Origin: Bradyrhizobium sp. sBnM-33
GTDB taxonomy: Bacteria; Pseudomonadota; Alphaproteobacteria; Rhizobiales; Xanthobacteraceae
NCBI RefSeq assembly: GCF_032917945.1
Contig: NZ_CP136624.1
Span: 8,246,001-8,310,000, forward strand
DNA: 64,000 nucleotides
Direction: 5' to 3'
Shown one piece after another: positions 1 to 9,462 of the stretch (the first letter of the stretch is position 1; each line of letters begins with the position of its first letter). A model generated the notes under the pieces. It did not search any database. It was not told the DNA's origin and worked only from the letters and a program-made list of their open reading frames with translations. Position numbers and translations under genes: made by a program.

Positions 1-681
1 TTCGATCTCGAAGGCGAAGGCAACGACTATGTCGGCAAGGGCCTGTCGGGCGGCCGCATCATCGTCAAGCCGCCGCGGAATTCCGGCATCGTGCCGGAAG
101 AATCCATCATCGTCGGCAATACGGTGATGTACGGCGCGATCGAAGGCGAATGCTACTTCCGCGGCATCGCCGGCGAACGCTTTGCGGTGCGTAACTCCGG
201 CGCTATTGCGGTCGTCGAAGGCGCCGGCGACCATTGCTGCGAATACATGACCGGCGGCATCGTCGTGGTGCTGGGCAAGACGGGCCGCAACTTCGCGGCC
301 GGCATGTCCGGCGGCATCGCCTATGTGCTGGACGAGGCCGGCGACTTCGCAAAGCTCTGCAATATGTCGATGGTCGAGCTGGAACCGGTGCTCTCGGAAG
401 AGATGATCAACGCCAGCACCTACCACCACTCCGGCGATCTCGAGGCGCATGGCCGGGTCGACGTGTTCCAGAACCTGCTCGACTCCGACGTCGAGCGGCT
501 GCACGTACTGATCACGCGCCATGCCAAGCTGACCGGCTCGAAACGGGCCGCCGAGATCCTCGCGAACTGGAAGGCCTGGCTACCGAAATTCCGCAAGGTG
601 ATGCCGGTGGAATACCGCCGCGCACTGAAGGAATTGAAGGCGAACGCCGACGCCGAGCCGAAAATCGCAATCGGGGCTTAG
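1..681 (+). CDS. gltB: Glutamate synthase large subunit, C-terminal part (partial)
   Basis: The reading frame is open from base 1, so only the last 226 residues of a protein of about 1,500 are present. They form the C-terminal GXGXG beta-helix domain of GltB, with repeated glycine-rich turns such as [14 protein letters not shown], the segment [20 protein letters not shown], and the YHHSGD motif near the end. In this family the amidotransferase and flavin/iron-sulphur domains lie upstream, outside the window. The enzyme turns glutamine plus 2-oxoglutarate into two glutamates using electrons from GltD. The gltD gene follows 150 bases downstream on the same strand. Identification is secure; the start lies outside the window. 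Confidence 0.96.
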   Translation, partial: FDLEGEGNDYVGKGLSGGRIIVKPPRNSGIVPEESIIVGNTVMYGAIEGECYFRGIAGERFAVRNSGAIAVVEGAGDHCCEYMTGGIVVVLGKTGRNFAAGMSGGIAYVLDEAGDFAKLCNMSMVELEPVLSEEMINASTYHHSGDLEAHGRVDVFQNLLDSDVERLHVLITRHAKLTGSKRAAEILANWKAWLPKFRKVMPVEYRRALKELKANADAEPKIAIGA

Positions 682-692
682 CTACACGAGCC

Positions 693-778
693 CGTCATTG
701 CGAGCGCAGCGAAGCAATCCATAGCACCACAAGCCGAACCTTGGATTGCTTCGTCGATGACGCTCCTCGCAATGACGG
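693..778. repeat. Palindromic repeat, CGTCATTGCGAG family, copy A
   Basis: The outer arms CGTCATTGCGAG and CTCGCAATGACG are inverted copies, and the inner arms GAAGCAATCCA and TTGGATTGCTTC are also inverted. The transcript would fold into a long hairpin. The copy lies between gltB and gltD. Related copies are at 5406-5526 and 9463-9548. Confidence 0.85.
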
Positions 779-831
779 AGGGTGACACAAATAGATAGAT
801 GCGAACGAGAGATGCAGGGGCATCAGGTTTA

Positions 832-2289
832 ATGGGCAAGATCACAGGTTTCCTCGAGATAGATCGGAACGAACGCAAGTATGCGCCGGTCGCCGAGCGG
901 TTGCAGCATTTTCGCGAATTCGTCATTCCACTGAGCGAGAAAGACACGCGCGACCAGGCCGCGCGCTGCATGAATTGCGGCATTCCGTATTGCCACGGCA
1001 CCGGCTCGGTGGCGCCGGGTACGCCGGGCTGCCCGGTCAATAACCAGATCCCCGATTTCAATGACCTCGTCTATCAGGGCAACTGGGAAGAAGCCTCGCG
1101 CAACCTGCACTCCACCAACAATTTCCCTGAGTTCACCGGCCGCATTTGTCCGGCGCCGTGCGAGGCGTCCTGCACGCTCAACATCGACGACAACCCAGTC
1201 ACCATCAAGACCATCGAATGCGCCATAGCGGACCGCGCATTTGAGAATGGCTGGGTCAAGCCGGAAATCCCCACGGTTAAGACCGGCAAGAAGATTGCCG
1301 TTGTCGGGTCGGGCCCGGCTGGGATGGCGTGCGCGCAGCAGCTCGCGCGCGCCGGCCATGACGTCCACCTCTATGAGAAGTTCGCCAAGGCGGGCGGATT
1401 GCTTCGTTACGGCATTCCCGACTTCAAGATGGAAAAGCACATCATCGACCGCCGCGTGGCGCAGATGGAGGCTGAGGGCGTGACGTTCCATTACGGCGTC
1501 CATATCGGCGGCACCTCGCAAGGCGCGATCGATCCGCGCGAACTGCTCAACCAGTATGACGCCGTGGCGCTGACCGGCGGCGCTGAAGCCGGCCGCGATC
1601 TGCCGATCCCCGGCCGCGACCTCGACGGCATCCATTTCGCGATGGATTTCCTGCCGCAGCAGAACCGCCGCGTCTCCTCCGAGCCGCTCGGCGACGTGAA
1701 GGAAATTCTCGCCGGTGGCAAGCATGTCGTCGTGATCGGCGGCGGTGACACCGGCTCGGACTGCATCGGCACCTCGCTTCGGCAGGGCGCAAAGTCCGTG
1801 ACTCAGCTTGAAATCATGCCGGCGCCGCCTGAGCACGAGAACAAGGGCGTGACCTGGCCGAACTGGCCGTTGAAAATGCGGACCTCGTCGAGCCAGGCCG
1901 AAGGGGCTATCCGCGAATACGCGGTGCTGACGCAGAAGTTTTCGGGCATCGACGGCAAGGTGCAGAAGCTGCACAGCGTGAAAGTCGACGACAAGTTCAA
2001 GCCGATCCCGGGTACCGAATTCGAGCTCGAAGCGCAGCTCGTGCTGCTCGCCATGGGCTTCGTGCACCCCGTGCACGAAGGCTTGCTGAAGACGCTCGGC
2101 GTCGACCTCGACCAGCGCGGCAACGTCCGCGCCAACACACAGGACTACCAGACCTCGCTGCCCAACGTGTTCTCGGCGGGCGACATGCGCCGCGGCCAAT
2201 CGCTGGTGGTCTGGGCGATCCGCGAAGGGCGCCTCTGTGCGCGCGCGATCGATCAGTATCTGATGGGATCGACGACGCTGCCGAAGTAA
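832..2289 (+). CDS. gltD: Glutamate synthase small subunit
   Basis: GltD passes electrons from NADPH through FAD to the iron-sulphur centres of GltB for glutamate synthesis in the cytoplasm. The 485-residue product begins [12 protein letters not shown], the usual start of this family. An upstream ATG at 799 would add 11 unrelated residues, so 832 is preferred. The N-terminal cysteine-rich region starts at about residue 46 (CMNCGIPYC, then [10 protein letters not shown], then CPAPCEASC) and binds 4Fe-4S clusters. The FAD site [12 protein letters not shown] and the NADPH site [11 protein letters not shown] follow, and the C-terminal [16 protein letters not shown] matches the second FAD motif. 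It is co-directional with gltB, although a palindromic repeat lies between them. Confidence 0.96.
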   Translation: MGKITGFLEIDRNERKYAPVAERLQHFREFVIPLSEKDTRDQAARCMNCGIPYCHGTGSVAPGTPGCPVNNQIPDFNDLVYQGNWEEASRNLHSTNNFPEFTGRICPAPCEASCTLNIDDNPVTIKTIECAIADRAFENGWVKPEIPTVKTGKKIAVVGSGPAGMACAQQLARAGHDVHLYEKFAKAGGLLRYGIPDFKMEKHIIDRRVAQMEAEGVTFHYGVHIGGTSQGAIDPRELLNQYDAVALTGGAEAGRDLPIPGRDLDGIHFAMDFLPQQNRRVSSEPLGDVKEILAGGKHVVVIGGGDTGSDCIGTSLRQGAKSVTQLEIMPAPPEHENKGVTWPNWPLKMRTSSSQAEGAIREYAVLTQKFSGIDGKVQKLHSVKVDDKFKPIPGTEFELEAQLVLLAMGFVHPVHEGLLKTLGVDLDQRGNVRANTQDYQTSLPNVFSAGDMRRGQSLVVWAIREGRLCARAIDQYLMGSTTLPK

Positions 2290-2337
2290 GCGGCTTTGTC
2301 CTAACCCTACACGTAATCACGTTGGCGATGATGTCGT

Positions 2338-2450
2338 GTCCCGGACGCGGTGCAGCGTGAAACGCTGCTCCGCAGAGCCGGGACCTGTCGCGCCACCTGC
2401 ATGGACCCCGGATCAGCAGCGCATCACTTCGTGCTGCGCAGCATCCGGGG
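2338..2450. repeat. Double-hairpin intergenic repeat
   Basis: There are two adjacent inverted repeats. GTCCCGG (2338-2344) pairs with CCGGGAC (2378-2384), and CCCCGGAT (2406-2413) pairs with ATCCGGGG (2443-2450). The element sits between the convergent gltD and outer-membrane protein genes. I recall similar sequences scattered through Bradyrhizobium genomes; this was not checked. Confidence 0.7.
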
Positions 2451-2474
2451 AACGCATGCGGAGATCCAGACGCC

Positions 2475-4181
2475 TCAGTGCTGCAGCCTCACCCCCAGCA
2501 TCACCACCGTCGATGCCGTGCTATTCCCCGGCAAATTCGAATCCAGCCAGTCGCGCCGAAGCGTGCCGCGGAGCCAGACGTTGCGGCTCATCTTGTAGAT
2601 GGCTTCGCCCGACAGAATGTAAATCTTGTCGCGCCTGGGATTGCCCTGGTAATCGAGCGAGCCCCAGGTGAACTTGCCGATCGCGGTCAGCCAGCGGCGG
2701 AAGTCGTGGTCGACTTCGACGGTGTATACATGCGTCAGCACGCCCGACGTGCCCGGCAGCGTGGTCTCCGTGATCGTGGTGTCGGAATAGAATTTTGCCG
2801 TCGTCAGCGGCGTTGCGGTCCAGACCAGCGAGGACGAGACGAGCAGGCCTTCCAGGCGATCGAGCCTCGGATCGACATAGTCGCGCGCGGCGTAGCCGAC
2901 GGCGATTTCGCCGGTCAACAGCCGCGAGAATTCGAAGCTGGTGCCGCCCTTGGCGTAGCCGCCCGAGGAATCGCGCGCAAATCCGGCACGGTCTAGCCTG
3001 ACGTCATGCACGCGGCTGTCGCCCTGCACTTCCACGAACGGCTTTATGCCCGGCTTCAAATCGTAGCTGACGCGGCCGACGCCGCCGTACTGGCTGAAGT
3101 TCCGATCGTCGTTGGTGGTCGACGTGCCGTCGGTGAGTTTTGAGTTGGTATAGTCGGTGCGATCGACGGTGGCACCGGCGGAAACCTGCAGCCGGTTGAA
3201 GCTCTGGTCAATGCCGATAGTCGTGCCGACCGTGGTGTAGATCGGATATCTGGCAAGGCCGGCCTGCACGTTCGGGCTGCCGGGATTGTCGGTCGAGACG
3301 AACAACCGGCCTTGCGCGGTCAGCCTTGTGTCGCGGCTGACATCGAGCCGGCCGTCGACATGGCCGATGAAGTTGGGCCGGTCGACGTCGAGCGGCGCCG
3401 ACAGTGGCGTGCCGTCCGCGTTCGGCGTGAGATTGCTGCCGTAGCCGGTGAAGGAGCCGCGGAGATCGGCCACCAGCGCGTGGCGCTCCCAATCGGAGAT
3501 CGCCAAAAATTCCGGCGCGATCACGTAGAACGGCTTGCCTTGCGCTGGGGCGAGCCGGCCGGGATTGGTATCGTAGCCGCCCGAGAATTCGACCGCGGAT
3601 TTGATCAGGAAGCTGCCGGCGTAATCGCTGACCGCGCCGAACGGATCGTCATCGATCCTGAGACGCTTGCGCGGCGGCTGTCCCACCACCGCTCCCGCCA
3701 TCGCCGGCGGGATCGGGGTTTTATGCGCCGACTCCGATGGGGCAATCGACAGCCGCAGCCGCGTGTTCGATGCAATCGGCGGCGGCGGACTACCGGGGCC
3801 GACCGGCGGCTTCGGCTTCGCCTGCCCCGGATAATATTTCGGTCTCTTGCGCTTGCGGTTGAGCGAGTCGTAGCCGATGTCGGCTGCGCCGCTCGCGGCC
3901 GGCAGGCCGTATTTCGGGATTTGCCCGATCCGCGACGGCGCGGGCTTGTCGCCCTCCTGCAGCTTCGGATTATTGAGGGGATCGTTCACCTCTGCCGCCG
4001 TCCGGCGCAGCGGCGAATCCGGCGGCGTCATCTGGCTGGTGCGCCTTGAGCTGAACAGGTCCGGCGTGAGGATTTGCGCTTGCGCCGCGGTTCCGGTCAG
4101 GGCGAGCAGCGCAAGGCACGGCAAGGCTGCGCGAAAGATGCGCGCGCGGCTGTTCCGGCCGGCTGCTGGCCCCGCCCTCAC
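2475..4181 (-). CDS. Outer membrane beta-barrel protein
   Basis: The protein has a signal peptide (FRAALPCLALLALTGTAAQA, cut before Q). A low-complexity proline- and arginine-rich stretch of about 170 residues follows, and then alternating hydrophobic and polar beta-strands to the C terminus. The last strands (VWLRGTLRRDW, VVMLGVRLQH) end in the charged/aromatic pattern seen in outer-membrane barrels. This fits a BBP2-type barrel of unknown substrate, possibly linked to the envelope. I chose the GTG at 4181 because it leaves a normal-length signal peptide; a GTG at 4244 is in frame and would add 21 residues. The gene diverges from kdsD across a short AT-richer intergenic region (4182-4371). 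Confidence 0.7.
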   Translation of the reverse strand: MRAGPAAGRNSRARIFRAALPCLALLALTGTAAQAQILTPDLFSSRRTSQMTPPDSPLRRTAAEVNDPLNNPKLQEGDKPAPSRIGQIPKYGLPAASGAADIGYDSLNRKRKRPKYYPGQAKPKPPVGPGSPPPPIASNTRLRLSIAPSESAHKTPIPPAMAGAVVGQPPRKRLRIDDDPFGAVSDYAGSFLIKSAVEFSGGYDTNPGRLAPAQGKPFYVIAPEFLAISDWERHALVADLRGSFTGYGSNLTPNADGTPLSAPLDVDRPNFIGHVDGRLDVSRDTRLTAQGRLFVSTDNPGSPNVQAGLARYPIYTTVGTTIGIDQSFNRLQVSAGATVDRTDYTNSKLTDGTSTTNDDRNFSQYGGVGRVSYDLKPGIKPFVEVQGDSRVHDVRLDRAGFARDSSGGYAKGGTSFEFSRLLTGEIAVGYAARDYVDPRLDRLEGLLVSSSLVWTATPLTTAKFYSDTTITETTLPGTSGVLTHVYTVEVDHDFRRWLTAIGKFTWGSLDYQGNPRRDKIYILSGEAIYKMSRNVWLRGTLRRDWLDSNLPGNSTASTVVMLGVRLQH

Positions 4182-4371
4182 GATGAAATATACCCCAACA
4201 AAAACAGATACTTGATAGACGCGCGCCGAGCGCTCGCGGAACACGTCGTTAATGGAGTTAAAACAATTATGGTTAATGAGCCGTTGAGGGCGGCAGCTCC
4301 GCGTCGCTTCGCCGGACGGCCCATGCTATGCAGGGGTTCGGGGCGCGAAGCCCCTCCTCCCTGGGACCGAC

Positions 4372-5385
4372 ATGGCCAATCCGAATCCGCTGATGGTACA
4401 ATCCTCCGGCTCCGATCCCGCTGATGCCGCCGTCCAATCGGCGCTGCGCACGCTCGACGCCGAGGGCAGCGGGATCGCCGCGATCGCGGCGGCGTTGCAG
4501 TCCGATCTACGTGCACCGTTTGCCGCCGCTGCCGATCTCATCCGCAACGCCAACGGGCGGCTGATCGTCACTGGTCTGGGCAAGTCCGGCCATATCGGCC
4601 GCAAGGTCGCCGCGACATTCGCCTCCACCGGCACGCCGGCGTTTTTTGTACATGCCGCCGAAGCGAGCCATGGCGACCTCGGCATGATCACCGCCGATGA
4701 CGTGATCCTGGCGCTATCGTGGTCCGGCGAGCAGCCGGAGATGAAGAATCTGATCACCTATGCCAAGCGCTTCCGCATTCCCGTGATCGCCATGACGGCG
4801 GAGCGCGAATCGTCCCTGGCCAAGGCCTCCGACGTCGCGCTGACGCTGCCGAAGGCGCGCGAGGCCTGCCCGCACAATCTGGCGCCGACCACCTCTTCCC
4901 TGATGATGCTGGCGCTCGGCGACGCGCTGGCGATCGCGCTATTGGAAGGCCGCGGCTTTACCTCGGTCGATTTCAGCGTGCTGCATCCCGGCGGCAAGCT
5001 CGGCGCACTGTTGAAGTACACCCGCGACCTCATGCATACCGGCGACGCGGTGCCGCTGAAGCCGCTCGGCACCAGCATGTCGGAGGCGCTGGTCGAGATG
5101 ACGTCCAAGGGCTTTGGCTGCGTCGGCATCGTCGATGCACGCGGCCACATCGTCGGCATCGTCACCGACGGCGATTTGCGCCGGCACATGGGGCCGCAGC
5201 TCATGTCGGCCACCGTCGACGAGGTGATGACGAGGAATCCGAAGACGATCGACCGCGACGTGCTGGCCGGCGAGGCGCTGGAGATTCTCAACTCCTCGAA
5301 GATCACGACGCTGATCGTGACCGACGCCAGCAAGCCGATCGGCATCGTGCACCTGCACGATTTCCTGCGCGCGGGCGTGGCGTAG
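4372..5385 (+). CDS. kdsD: Arabinose-5-phosphate isomerase (KpsF/GutQ family)
   Basis: This enzyme interconverts ribulose 5-phosphate and arabinose 5-phosphate, the first step towards Kdo in lipopolysaccharide. The 337-residue product has an N-terminal SIS sugar-phosphate domain at about residues 45-180, with LGKSGHIGRKVAATFASTG, the HAAEASHGDLG segment and ALSWSGEQPE. The conserved linker LHPGGKLG follows. Two C-terminal CBS domains come next, the first including GIVTDGDLRRH and the second ending GIVHLHDFLRAG. Length and domain order are those of the family. The gene is read alone on the plus strand and is followed by a palindromic repeat. Confidence 0.93.
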   Translation: MANPNPLMVQSSGSDPADAAVQSALRTLDAEGSGIAAIAAALQSDLRAPFAAAADLIRNANGRLIVTGLGKSGHIGRKVAATFASTGTPAFFVHAAEASHGDLGMITADDVILALSWSGEQPEMKNLITYAKRFRIPVIAMTAERESSLAKASDVALTLPKAREACPHNLAPTTSSLMMLALGDALAIALLEGRGFTSVDFSVLHPGGKLGALLKYTRDLMHTGDAVPLKPLGTSMSEALVEMTSKGFGCVGIVDARGHIVGIVTDGDLRRHMGPQLMSATVDEVMTRNPKTIDRDVLAGEALEILNSSKITTLIVTDASKPIGIVHLHDFLRAGVA

Positions 5386-5405
5386 GCTGGCGCCCAAGCT
5401 CTCCA

Positions 5406-5526
5406 CGTCATTGTGAGGAGCGCAGCGACGAAGCAATCCACCTATCCGTTATGCGGCGACATGGATTGCTTCGCGGAGCCTGTCATCGGGCGCGCATTCG
5501 CGAGACCTGTTGGCTCGCAATGACGG
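5406..5526. repeat. Palindromic repeat, CGTCATTG family, copy B, with a 45-bp nested insert
   Basis: The arms CGTCATTGTGAG and GCTCGCAATGACG are inverted, with inner arms GAAGCAATCCA and ATGGATTGCTTCG. Unlike copies A and C, the right arm is interrupted at 5472-5516 by 45 bases that recur at 10771-10815 inside a different repeat family, with three mismatches. Confidence 0.85.
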
Positions 5527-5528
5527 GG

Positions 5529-6083
5529 TTAGGCCTTCGGAAACCGCACCGCGCTCTCCTCCAGCGGCAGCGCCAGTCCGTTCGCGAGATACGACACGGT
5601 GCGATAGAATCCGCACAGCAGGATGATCTCGAATATTTTCGCATCGTCGTAATGCGCCGACAGCGCCGCGAATTCGGCGTCCTCAAGTGTGGCGCGCTCG
5701 TGCAGCGCATCGACCGCAGCGATCAGGGCCTGCTCTGCCGGCGACCAGCATGCGTCGGTGGCGGCGCCGAGCACAGTGGCGCGGACCTGCTCTTCCGTCA
5801 GATGCGCGGTTTCCGCGAACGTCGTGACATGCACCCCCCATTCGTACTCGCAGCCCGTTCGCGCGCAGGTGCGGTCGATGACGATCTCGCGCTCCCGCAA
5901 ACTGAGCGGCCCGCGATCCAGCAGGCTGCCGGCGCGGAATTTCTCCCAGGCCCGCGCGTTGCCCGCCATGACGCGAAACAGCAGCAGCGGCGGCGCGCCG
6001 CGCATGATGCGGTCGAACTGCTCGGCAATGTCAGGTGCATAAGGCGGCTCAAGCGGCGCAATGCGCGGTGCGGTCTGTGACAT
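5529..6083 (-). CDS. Carboxymuconolactone decarboxylase (AhpD-like) family protein
   Basis: The product is 184 residues and is all-helical in character. It has the CMD/AhpD signature TCARTGCEYEWGVH, in which the cysteines and the histidine normally act in peroxide reduction or protonation chemistry. The flanking text (LSLREREIVIDR, FEIILLCGFYRTVSYLANGL) is typical of the CMD family. The substrate cannot be read from the sequence. The ATG at 6083 is preferred because AGGAG lies 6 bases before it; a TTG at 6089 is also in frame. A 41-bp double inverted repeat (6096-6136) lies immediately upstream and probably binds a repressor. No regulator gene is adjacent. Confidence 0.8.
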   Translation of the reverse strand: MSQTAPRIAPLEPPYAPDIAEQFDRIMRGAPPLLLFRVMAGNARAWEKFRAGSLLDRGPLSLREREIVIDRTCARTGCEYEWGVHVTTFAETAHLTEEQVRATVLGAATDACWSPAEQALIAAVDALHERATLEDAEFAALSAHYDDAKIFEIILLCGFYRTVSYLANGLALPLEESAVRFPKA

Positions 6084-6095
6084 GGCCAACTCCTG

Positions 6096-6136
6096 TGCTA
6101 CGAATAGCGTAGCGCCACGCTACATTATTTGTAGCA
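6096..6136 (-). promoter_or_regulatory. 41-bp double operator upstream of the CMD-family gene
   Basis: TGCTACGAATAGCGTAGCG (6096-6114), a 3-base spacer, and CGCTACATTATTTGTAGCA (6118-6136) form one large palindrome with 16 of 19 matching positions. Each arm is itself GCTAC-N7-GTAGC, so there are two dyads with centres 22 bp apart. It begins 13 bases from the ATG at 6083. The layout suits two repressor dimers, for example of TetR type. The regulator is not in the window. Confidence 0.65.
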
Positions 6137-6200
6137 AGATGCAAGAGAGTGCTCATGCGAAGCCGGCCGCGCCACGAAACAACGCGCCGTTCGCCGCGAA

Positions 6201-6647
6201 CTAAGCCGCCGCCACCGTCAGGCTGGCGCCATCGACCTGTACGACCCTGACGCGGCTGCCGGCCGGAGCGTCGGGGCCGGCGACGCGCCAGATCGTATCG
6301 TCGATCCGCACGGTGCCGGTGCCGTCGACGATCGGCTTTTCCAGCGTGAATTCCCGGCCGATCAGCGCCTTGGTCCGGTTGTTGAGAAACGGATTGCTCA
6401 GGCTGCGGCTTCCCTCGCTGCGCGCAAAGTGCCGCCACGCAGGGACCGCGGCAACCGCGAACACCGCAAACATCAGGAGTTGCGTCTGCCAGGACGGGCT
6501 GATCGCAAACGACACGAGCCCGACCAGTAACGCCGCGAGCCCAAGCCAGAACATGAAGACACCCGGCGCAAGCAATTCGAGCGCCATCAGGACGAAGCCG
6601 AAGATCAGCCAATTCCAGGTGCCTAACATCGAAAACATCTCGGTCAT
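6201..6647 (-). CDS. NfeD family membrane protein
   Basis: This is a 148-residue protein of the short NfeD class. Hydrophobic segments cover roughly residues 12-70 (LIFGFVLMALELLAPGVFMF, then ALLVGLVSFAI, then LLMFAVFAVAAVPAW). A C-terminal OB-fold-like domain of about 60 residues follows (LIGREFTLEKPIVDGTGTVR, then RVRVVQVDGASLTV). Short NfeD proteins are generally encoded beside an SPFH/stomatin partner and are thought to work with it in membrane microdomains or proteolysis. That partner lies just upstream here (stop at 6684), so the two probably form an operon. No protease domain is present. Confidence 0.88.
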   Translation of the reverse strand: MTEMFSMLGTWNWLIFGFVLMALELLAPGVFMFWLGLAALLVGLVSFAISPSWQTQLLMFAVFAVAAVPAWRHFARSEGSRSLSNPFLNNRTKALIGREFTLEKPIVDGTGTVRIDDTIWRVAGPDAPAGSRVRVVQVDGASLTVAAA

Positions 6648-6683
6648 GACACGAACCTCTAATCAATCTTCCAGATCAAGCTC

Positions 6684-7685
6684 TCACCGCTGCGGCGCGA
6701 CCGGCGGCGGGGTTGGGCCGGCGTTCGGAACCGATGATGTTCGCCGTGCCGCGGCCGCAGCGGAAGCAGCGCTCTCGCCAAACGTCGCCTTGGCGATCTC
6801 GCCGATGCCGGCGAGCGAGGACAGCACGGAAGTTGCTTCCAGCGGAATCATCAGGATCTTCTGGTTCGGCGAATCCGCGAACTGTCCGAATGCCTTGATG
6901 TACTTGTCGGCGATAAAATAGTTCAGCGCTGCGACATCGCCCTTGGCGATCGATTCGGAGACCATCTGTGTCGCCTTGGCTTCGGCTTCAGCTAGGCGCT
7001 CGCGCGCTTCGGCGTCGCGGAATGCGGCTTCGCGGCGGCCTTCGGCCTGCAAAATCTGGCCCTGTTTGGCGCCCTCGGCACGGAGAATTTCCGACTGGCG
7101 CTGGCCCTCGGCCTGCAGAATGTCGGCGCGCTTGACGCGCTCGGCCTTCATCTGCCGGCCCATCGCCTCGACCAGGTCGGCCGGCGGCACGATGTCCTTG
7201 ATCTCGATGCGGTTGACCTTGAGCCCCCATGGCGAGACGGCCGCATCGACCACGCGCAGCAGGCGCTCGTTGATCTCGTCGCGGTGCGACAGCACCTGGT
7301 CGAGGTCCATCGAGCCCATCACCGAGCGGATGTTGGTCATGGTCAAAACGATGATGGCCTGCTCGAGATTGGCGACCTCGTAGCTCGCTTTCGCGGCGTC
7401 GAACACCTGGAAGAACGCGACCCCGTCCACCGTCACGGTGGCGTTGTCCTTGGTGATCACCTCCTGCTCGGGAATATTGATCACCTGCTCCATCATGTTC
7501 ATCTTGCGGCCGACGCGGTCGAAATAGGGAATGATGAGGTTTAATCCCGGCGACAGCGTGCGCGTGTATTTACCGAACCGCTCGATTGTCCAGTCATAGC
7601 CCTGCGGCACCGTTTTGACGCCCGCGAACAATGTGGCAATGACAAGTAGAACAAAGGCAATCGCGAAAATGTCGAAGCCACTCAT
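6684..7685 (-). CDS. SPFH/Band 7 (stomatin, QmcA-like) membrane protein
   Basis: A 333-residue membrane-anchored protein. One N-terminal transmembrane helix (about residues 5-24) is followed by the SPFH domain, with [22 protein letters not shown] and [14 protein letters not shown]. An alanine/glutamate-rich coiled coil of repeats like [19 protein letters not shown] comes next, then the conserved [19 protein letters not shown] segment and a disordered alanine/proline tail. The start at 7685 is fixed by GGAGGGAC three bases upstream; longer in-frame starts lack support. It is co-directional with the NfeD gene 36 bases downstream. Likely role: scaffold of detergent-resistant membrane domains. 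Confidence 0.92.
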   Translation of the reverse strand: MSGFDIFAIAFVLLVIATLFAGVKTVPQGYDWTIERFGKYTRTLSPGLNLIIPYFDRVGRKMNMMEQVINIPEQEVITKDNATVTVDGVAFFQVFDAAKASYEVANLEQAIIVLTMTNIRSVMGSMDLDQVLSHRDEINERLLRVVDAAVSPWGLKVNRIEIKDIVPPADLVEAMGRQMKAERVKRADILQAEGQRQSEILRAEGAKQGQILQAEGRREAAFRDAEARERLAEAEAKATQMVSESIAKGDVAALNYFIADKYIKAFGQFADSPNQKILMIPLEATSVLSSLAGIGEIAKATFGESAASAAAAARRTSSVPNAGPTPPPVAPQR

Positions 7686-7857
7686 AAAGTCCCTCCAAAG
7701 CCGGCAAGTGCGTTGCCCGGCGCGATCTGTCATTCTGTCTGCAACGGCGCGGCGCCGGTTCAGCCGACTGTTCTCAGTTATGGCTATATAGCTAGGGAAC
7801 GGTTTGCGGGCCACCAGATGTTCTTGGCTCCGAACAGCGCGTTGGTTGTTGAGGTGG

Positions 7858-8895
7858 CTAAATCCAGCCTTGAAGCTCGCGCAAAACGAGTTGGCGGATG
7901 ACGTCCATGCCGGGCTCGCTGTCGTTCAGGCAGGGAATCGCTGAAAACTGTTCGCCGCCATTATGCTTGAAAATCTCGGCGTTTTCCTGCGCGATCTCCT
8001 CCAGCGTCTCCAGGCAATCGGCGGAGAAGCCCGGCGTCACCACCACAATGCGTTTCACGCCATCTTTCGCCAATTTTTCGATGGTCTTATCGGTGTAGGG
8101 CTGCAGCCACTCGTCGCTGCCGAAGCGCGATTGAAATGTCAGGACCAGCTTGGCGGCATCAAGGCCCAACCGCTTGCGCAAGCTTTCCGTCGTTGCGACG
8201 CACTGGGCGTAATAGGGATCGCCCTTGTCGACATATTTCTGCGGCATGCCATGAAACGACGCCACGATCAGTTCGGGCTGGAACGACAAGCTGGCCAGAT
8301 GCGCTGACATCGAGACGGCGAGCGCTTCGATGTAACCGGGATCGTCATAGTAAGGCGGGCTCACCCGCAGCGTCGGCTGCGCGCGCATATCGGCGAGCGC
8401 GCGAAACACCTCGTCGCAGACGGTTGCCGAGGTCGCCGCGGAATATTGCGGATAGAGCGGCACCACCAGCAAGCGATCACAGCCCTGCGCAGCCAGCACA
8501 TCGATGCGCGAGCGGATCGATGGGTTGCCATAGCGCATCGCCCAGTCGACCACGACATGCTCGCGATCGGCGATCGCCGCCGCGAGCTTTTCGGCCTGCG
8601 ACCGTGTGATGGTCTTGAGCGGGGATTCGCCTCTCTCGGTGTTCCAGATCTTCTGGTAATCGCGCGCCTTTCTGGCCGGACGCACCCGCAGGATGATGCC
8701 GTTGAGGATCAATTTCCAGACGAGGCCCTGATCCTCGATCACGCGGGGGTCGGAGAGGAATTCCTTCAGATAGACCCGCACCCCCTGGGCATCAGCGGTG
8801 TCGGGCGTACCGAGATTGACCAGCAGCACGCCGATCCGTTGCGGCTGGGCTGCCGGCACAGGCGTCGCGTTGCCAAGGGGGGCGACCACGGTCAT
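7858..8895 (-). CDS. hemH: Ferrochelatase
   Basis: Ferrochelatase inserts Fe2+ into protoporphyrin IX, the last step of haem synthesis. The 345-residue product matches the family's usual length. It begins with [19 protein letters not shown] and has LSDPRVIE, the catalytic-histidine motif [16 protein letters not shown], the [15 protein letters not shown] block, and the C-terminal [14 protein letters not shown]. All the hallmark residues are visible. The gene is monocistronic by spacing, and a plus-strand MAPEG gene starts about 100 bases away. I saw no convincing iron-responsive element in that gap. Confidence 0.95.
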   Translation of the reverse strand: MTVVAPLGNATPVPAAQPQRIGVLLVNLGTPDTADAQGVRVYLKEFLSDPRVIEDQGLVWKLILNGIILRVRPARKARDYQKIWNTERGESPLKTITRSQAEKLAAAIADREHVVVDWAMRYGNPSIRSRIDVLAAQGCDRLLVVPLYPQYSAATSATVCDEVFRALADMRAQPTLRVSPPYYDDPGYIEALAVSMSAHLASLSFQPELIVASFHGMPQKYVDKGDPYYAQCVATTESLRKRLGLDAAKLVLTFQSRFGSDEWLQPYTDKTIEKLAKDGVKRIVVVTPGFSADCLETLEEIAQENAEIFKHNGGEQFSAIPCLNDSEPGMDVIRQLVLRELQGWI

Positions 8896-8996
8896 GATTT
8901 CGATGGCTTCGCGCGTTGCACGATCCTTGTCAAGATAACCGCCGGTTCGCTACGCTTTCCAAATGGCGGCTGGGCGCGCGTGCGCGGGGAGGAACC

Positions 8997-9395
8997 ATGA
9001 CGATCGCCGAATGGTGCGTTTTCGGAACGGTGCTGCTGTACTTGCTGACGATCGCATCGGTCAAATGGGCCGCCTACGGCCGTTTTGACAATGCCAAGCC
9101 GCGCGATCCCGCCTTCTACCAGGACCCGATCCGCGCCCGCGCACTCGGCGCGCATCAAAACGGCATCGAGGCCTTTCCGTTCTTTGCAGTCGCCGTGCTG
9201 CTGGCGGAATTTCGGCTCGGGCCGCAGCGCCTGATCGACGAACTCGCGATTCTCTTCCTGATCGTGCGGATCGCCTACGTCTTCACCTATCTCGGCAACC
9301 GCCCAACGCTGCGCTCGATTCTCTGGAGCCTGGGGTTTGCGATCAACATCGCGATTTTCTTTTTGCCGGCGATCAAGGGGTACTTGCCGGTTTAG
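8997..9395 (+). CDS. MAPEG family membrane protein
   Basis: The product has 132 residues and about four transmembrane helices. MAPEG hallmarks are present: RARALGAHQNGIEAFPFFA in the first loop and helix, and FLIVRIAYVFTYL with NRPTLRS in the later part. Eukaryotic members use glutathione in eicosanoid chemistry; bacterial members such as this have no assigned substrate. The ATG at 8997 is chosen because GGGAGG lies just upstream and the hydrophobic N terminus begins there. An in-frame ATG at 8916 would add 27 non-hydrophobic residues. It is an isolated gene followed by a repeat-rich region. Confidence 0.85.
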   Translation: MTIAEWCVFGTVLLYLLTIASVKWAAYGRFDNAKPRDPAFYQDPIRARALGAHQNGIEAFPFFAVAVLLAEFRLGPQRLIDELAILFLIVRIAYVFTYLGNRPTLRSILWSLGFAINIAIFFLPAIKGYLPV

Positions 9396-9462
9396 GGTGG
9401 GGTTGGCCGTCATTCTCTTCTCGACTTCAGGGTGCTGCAGTCAGGACACCGCGGCCCAACTA

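Noticed and set aside
829..2199. Long minus-strand open frame over gltD
   Set aside because: It is the antisense shadow of gltD in GC-rich DNA; its translation is rich in Arg, Ala and His without any motif.
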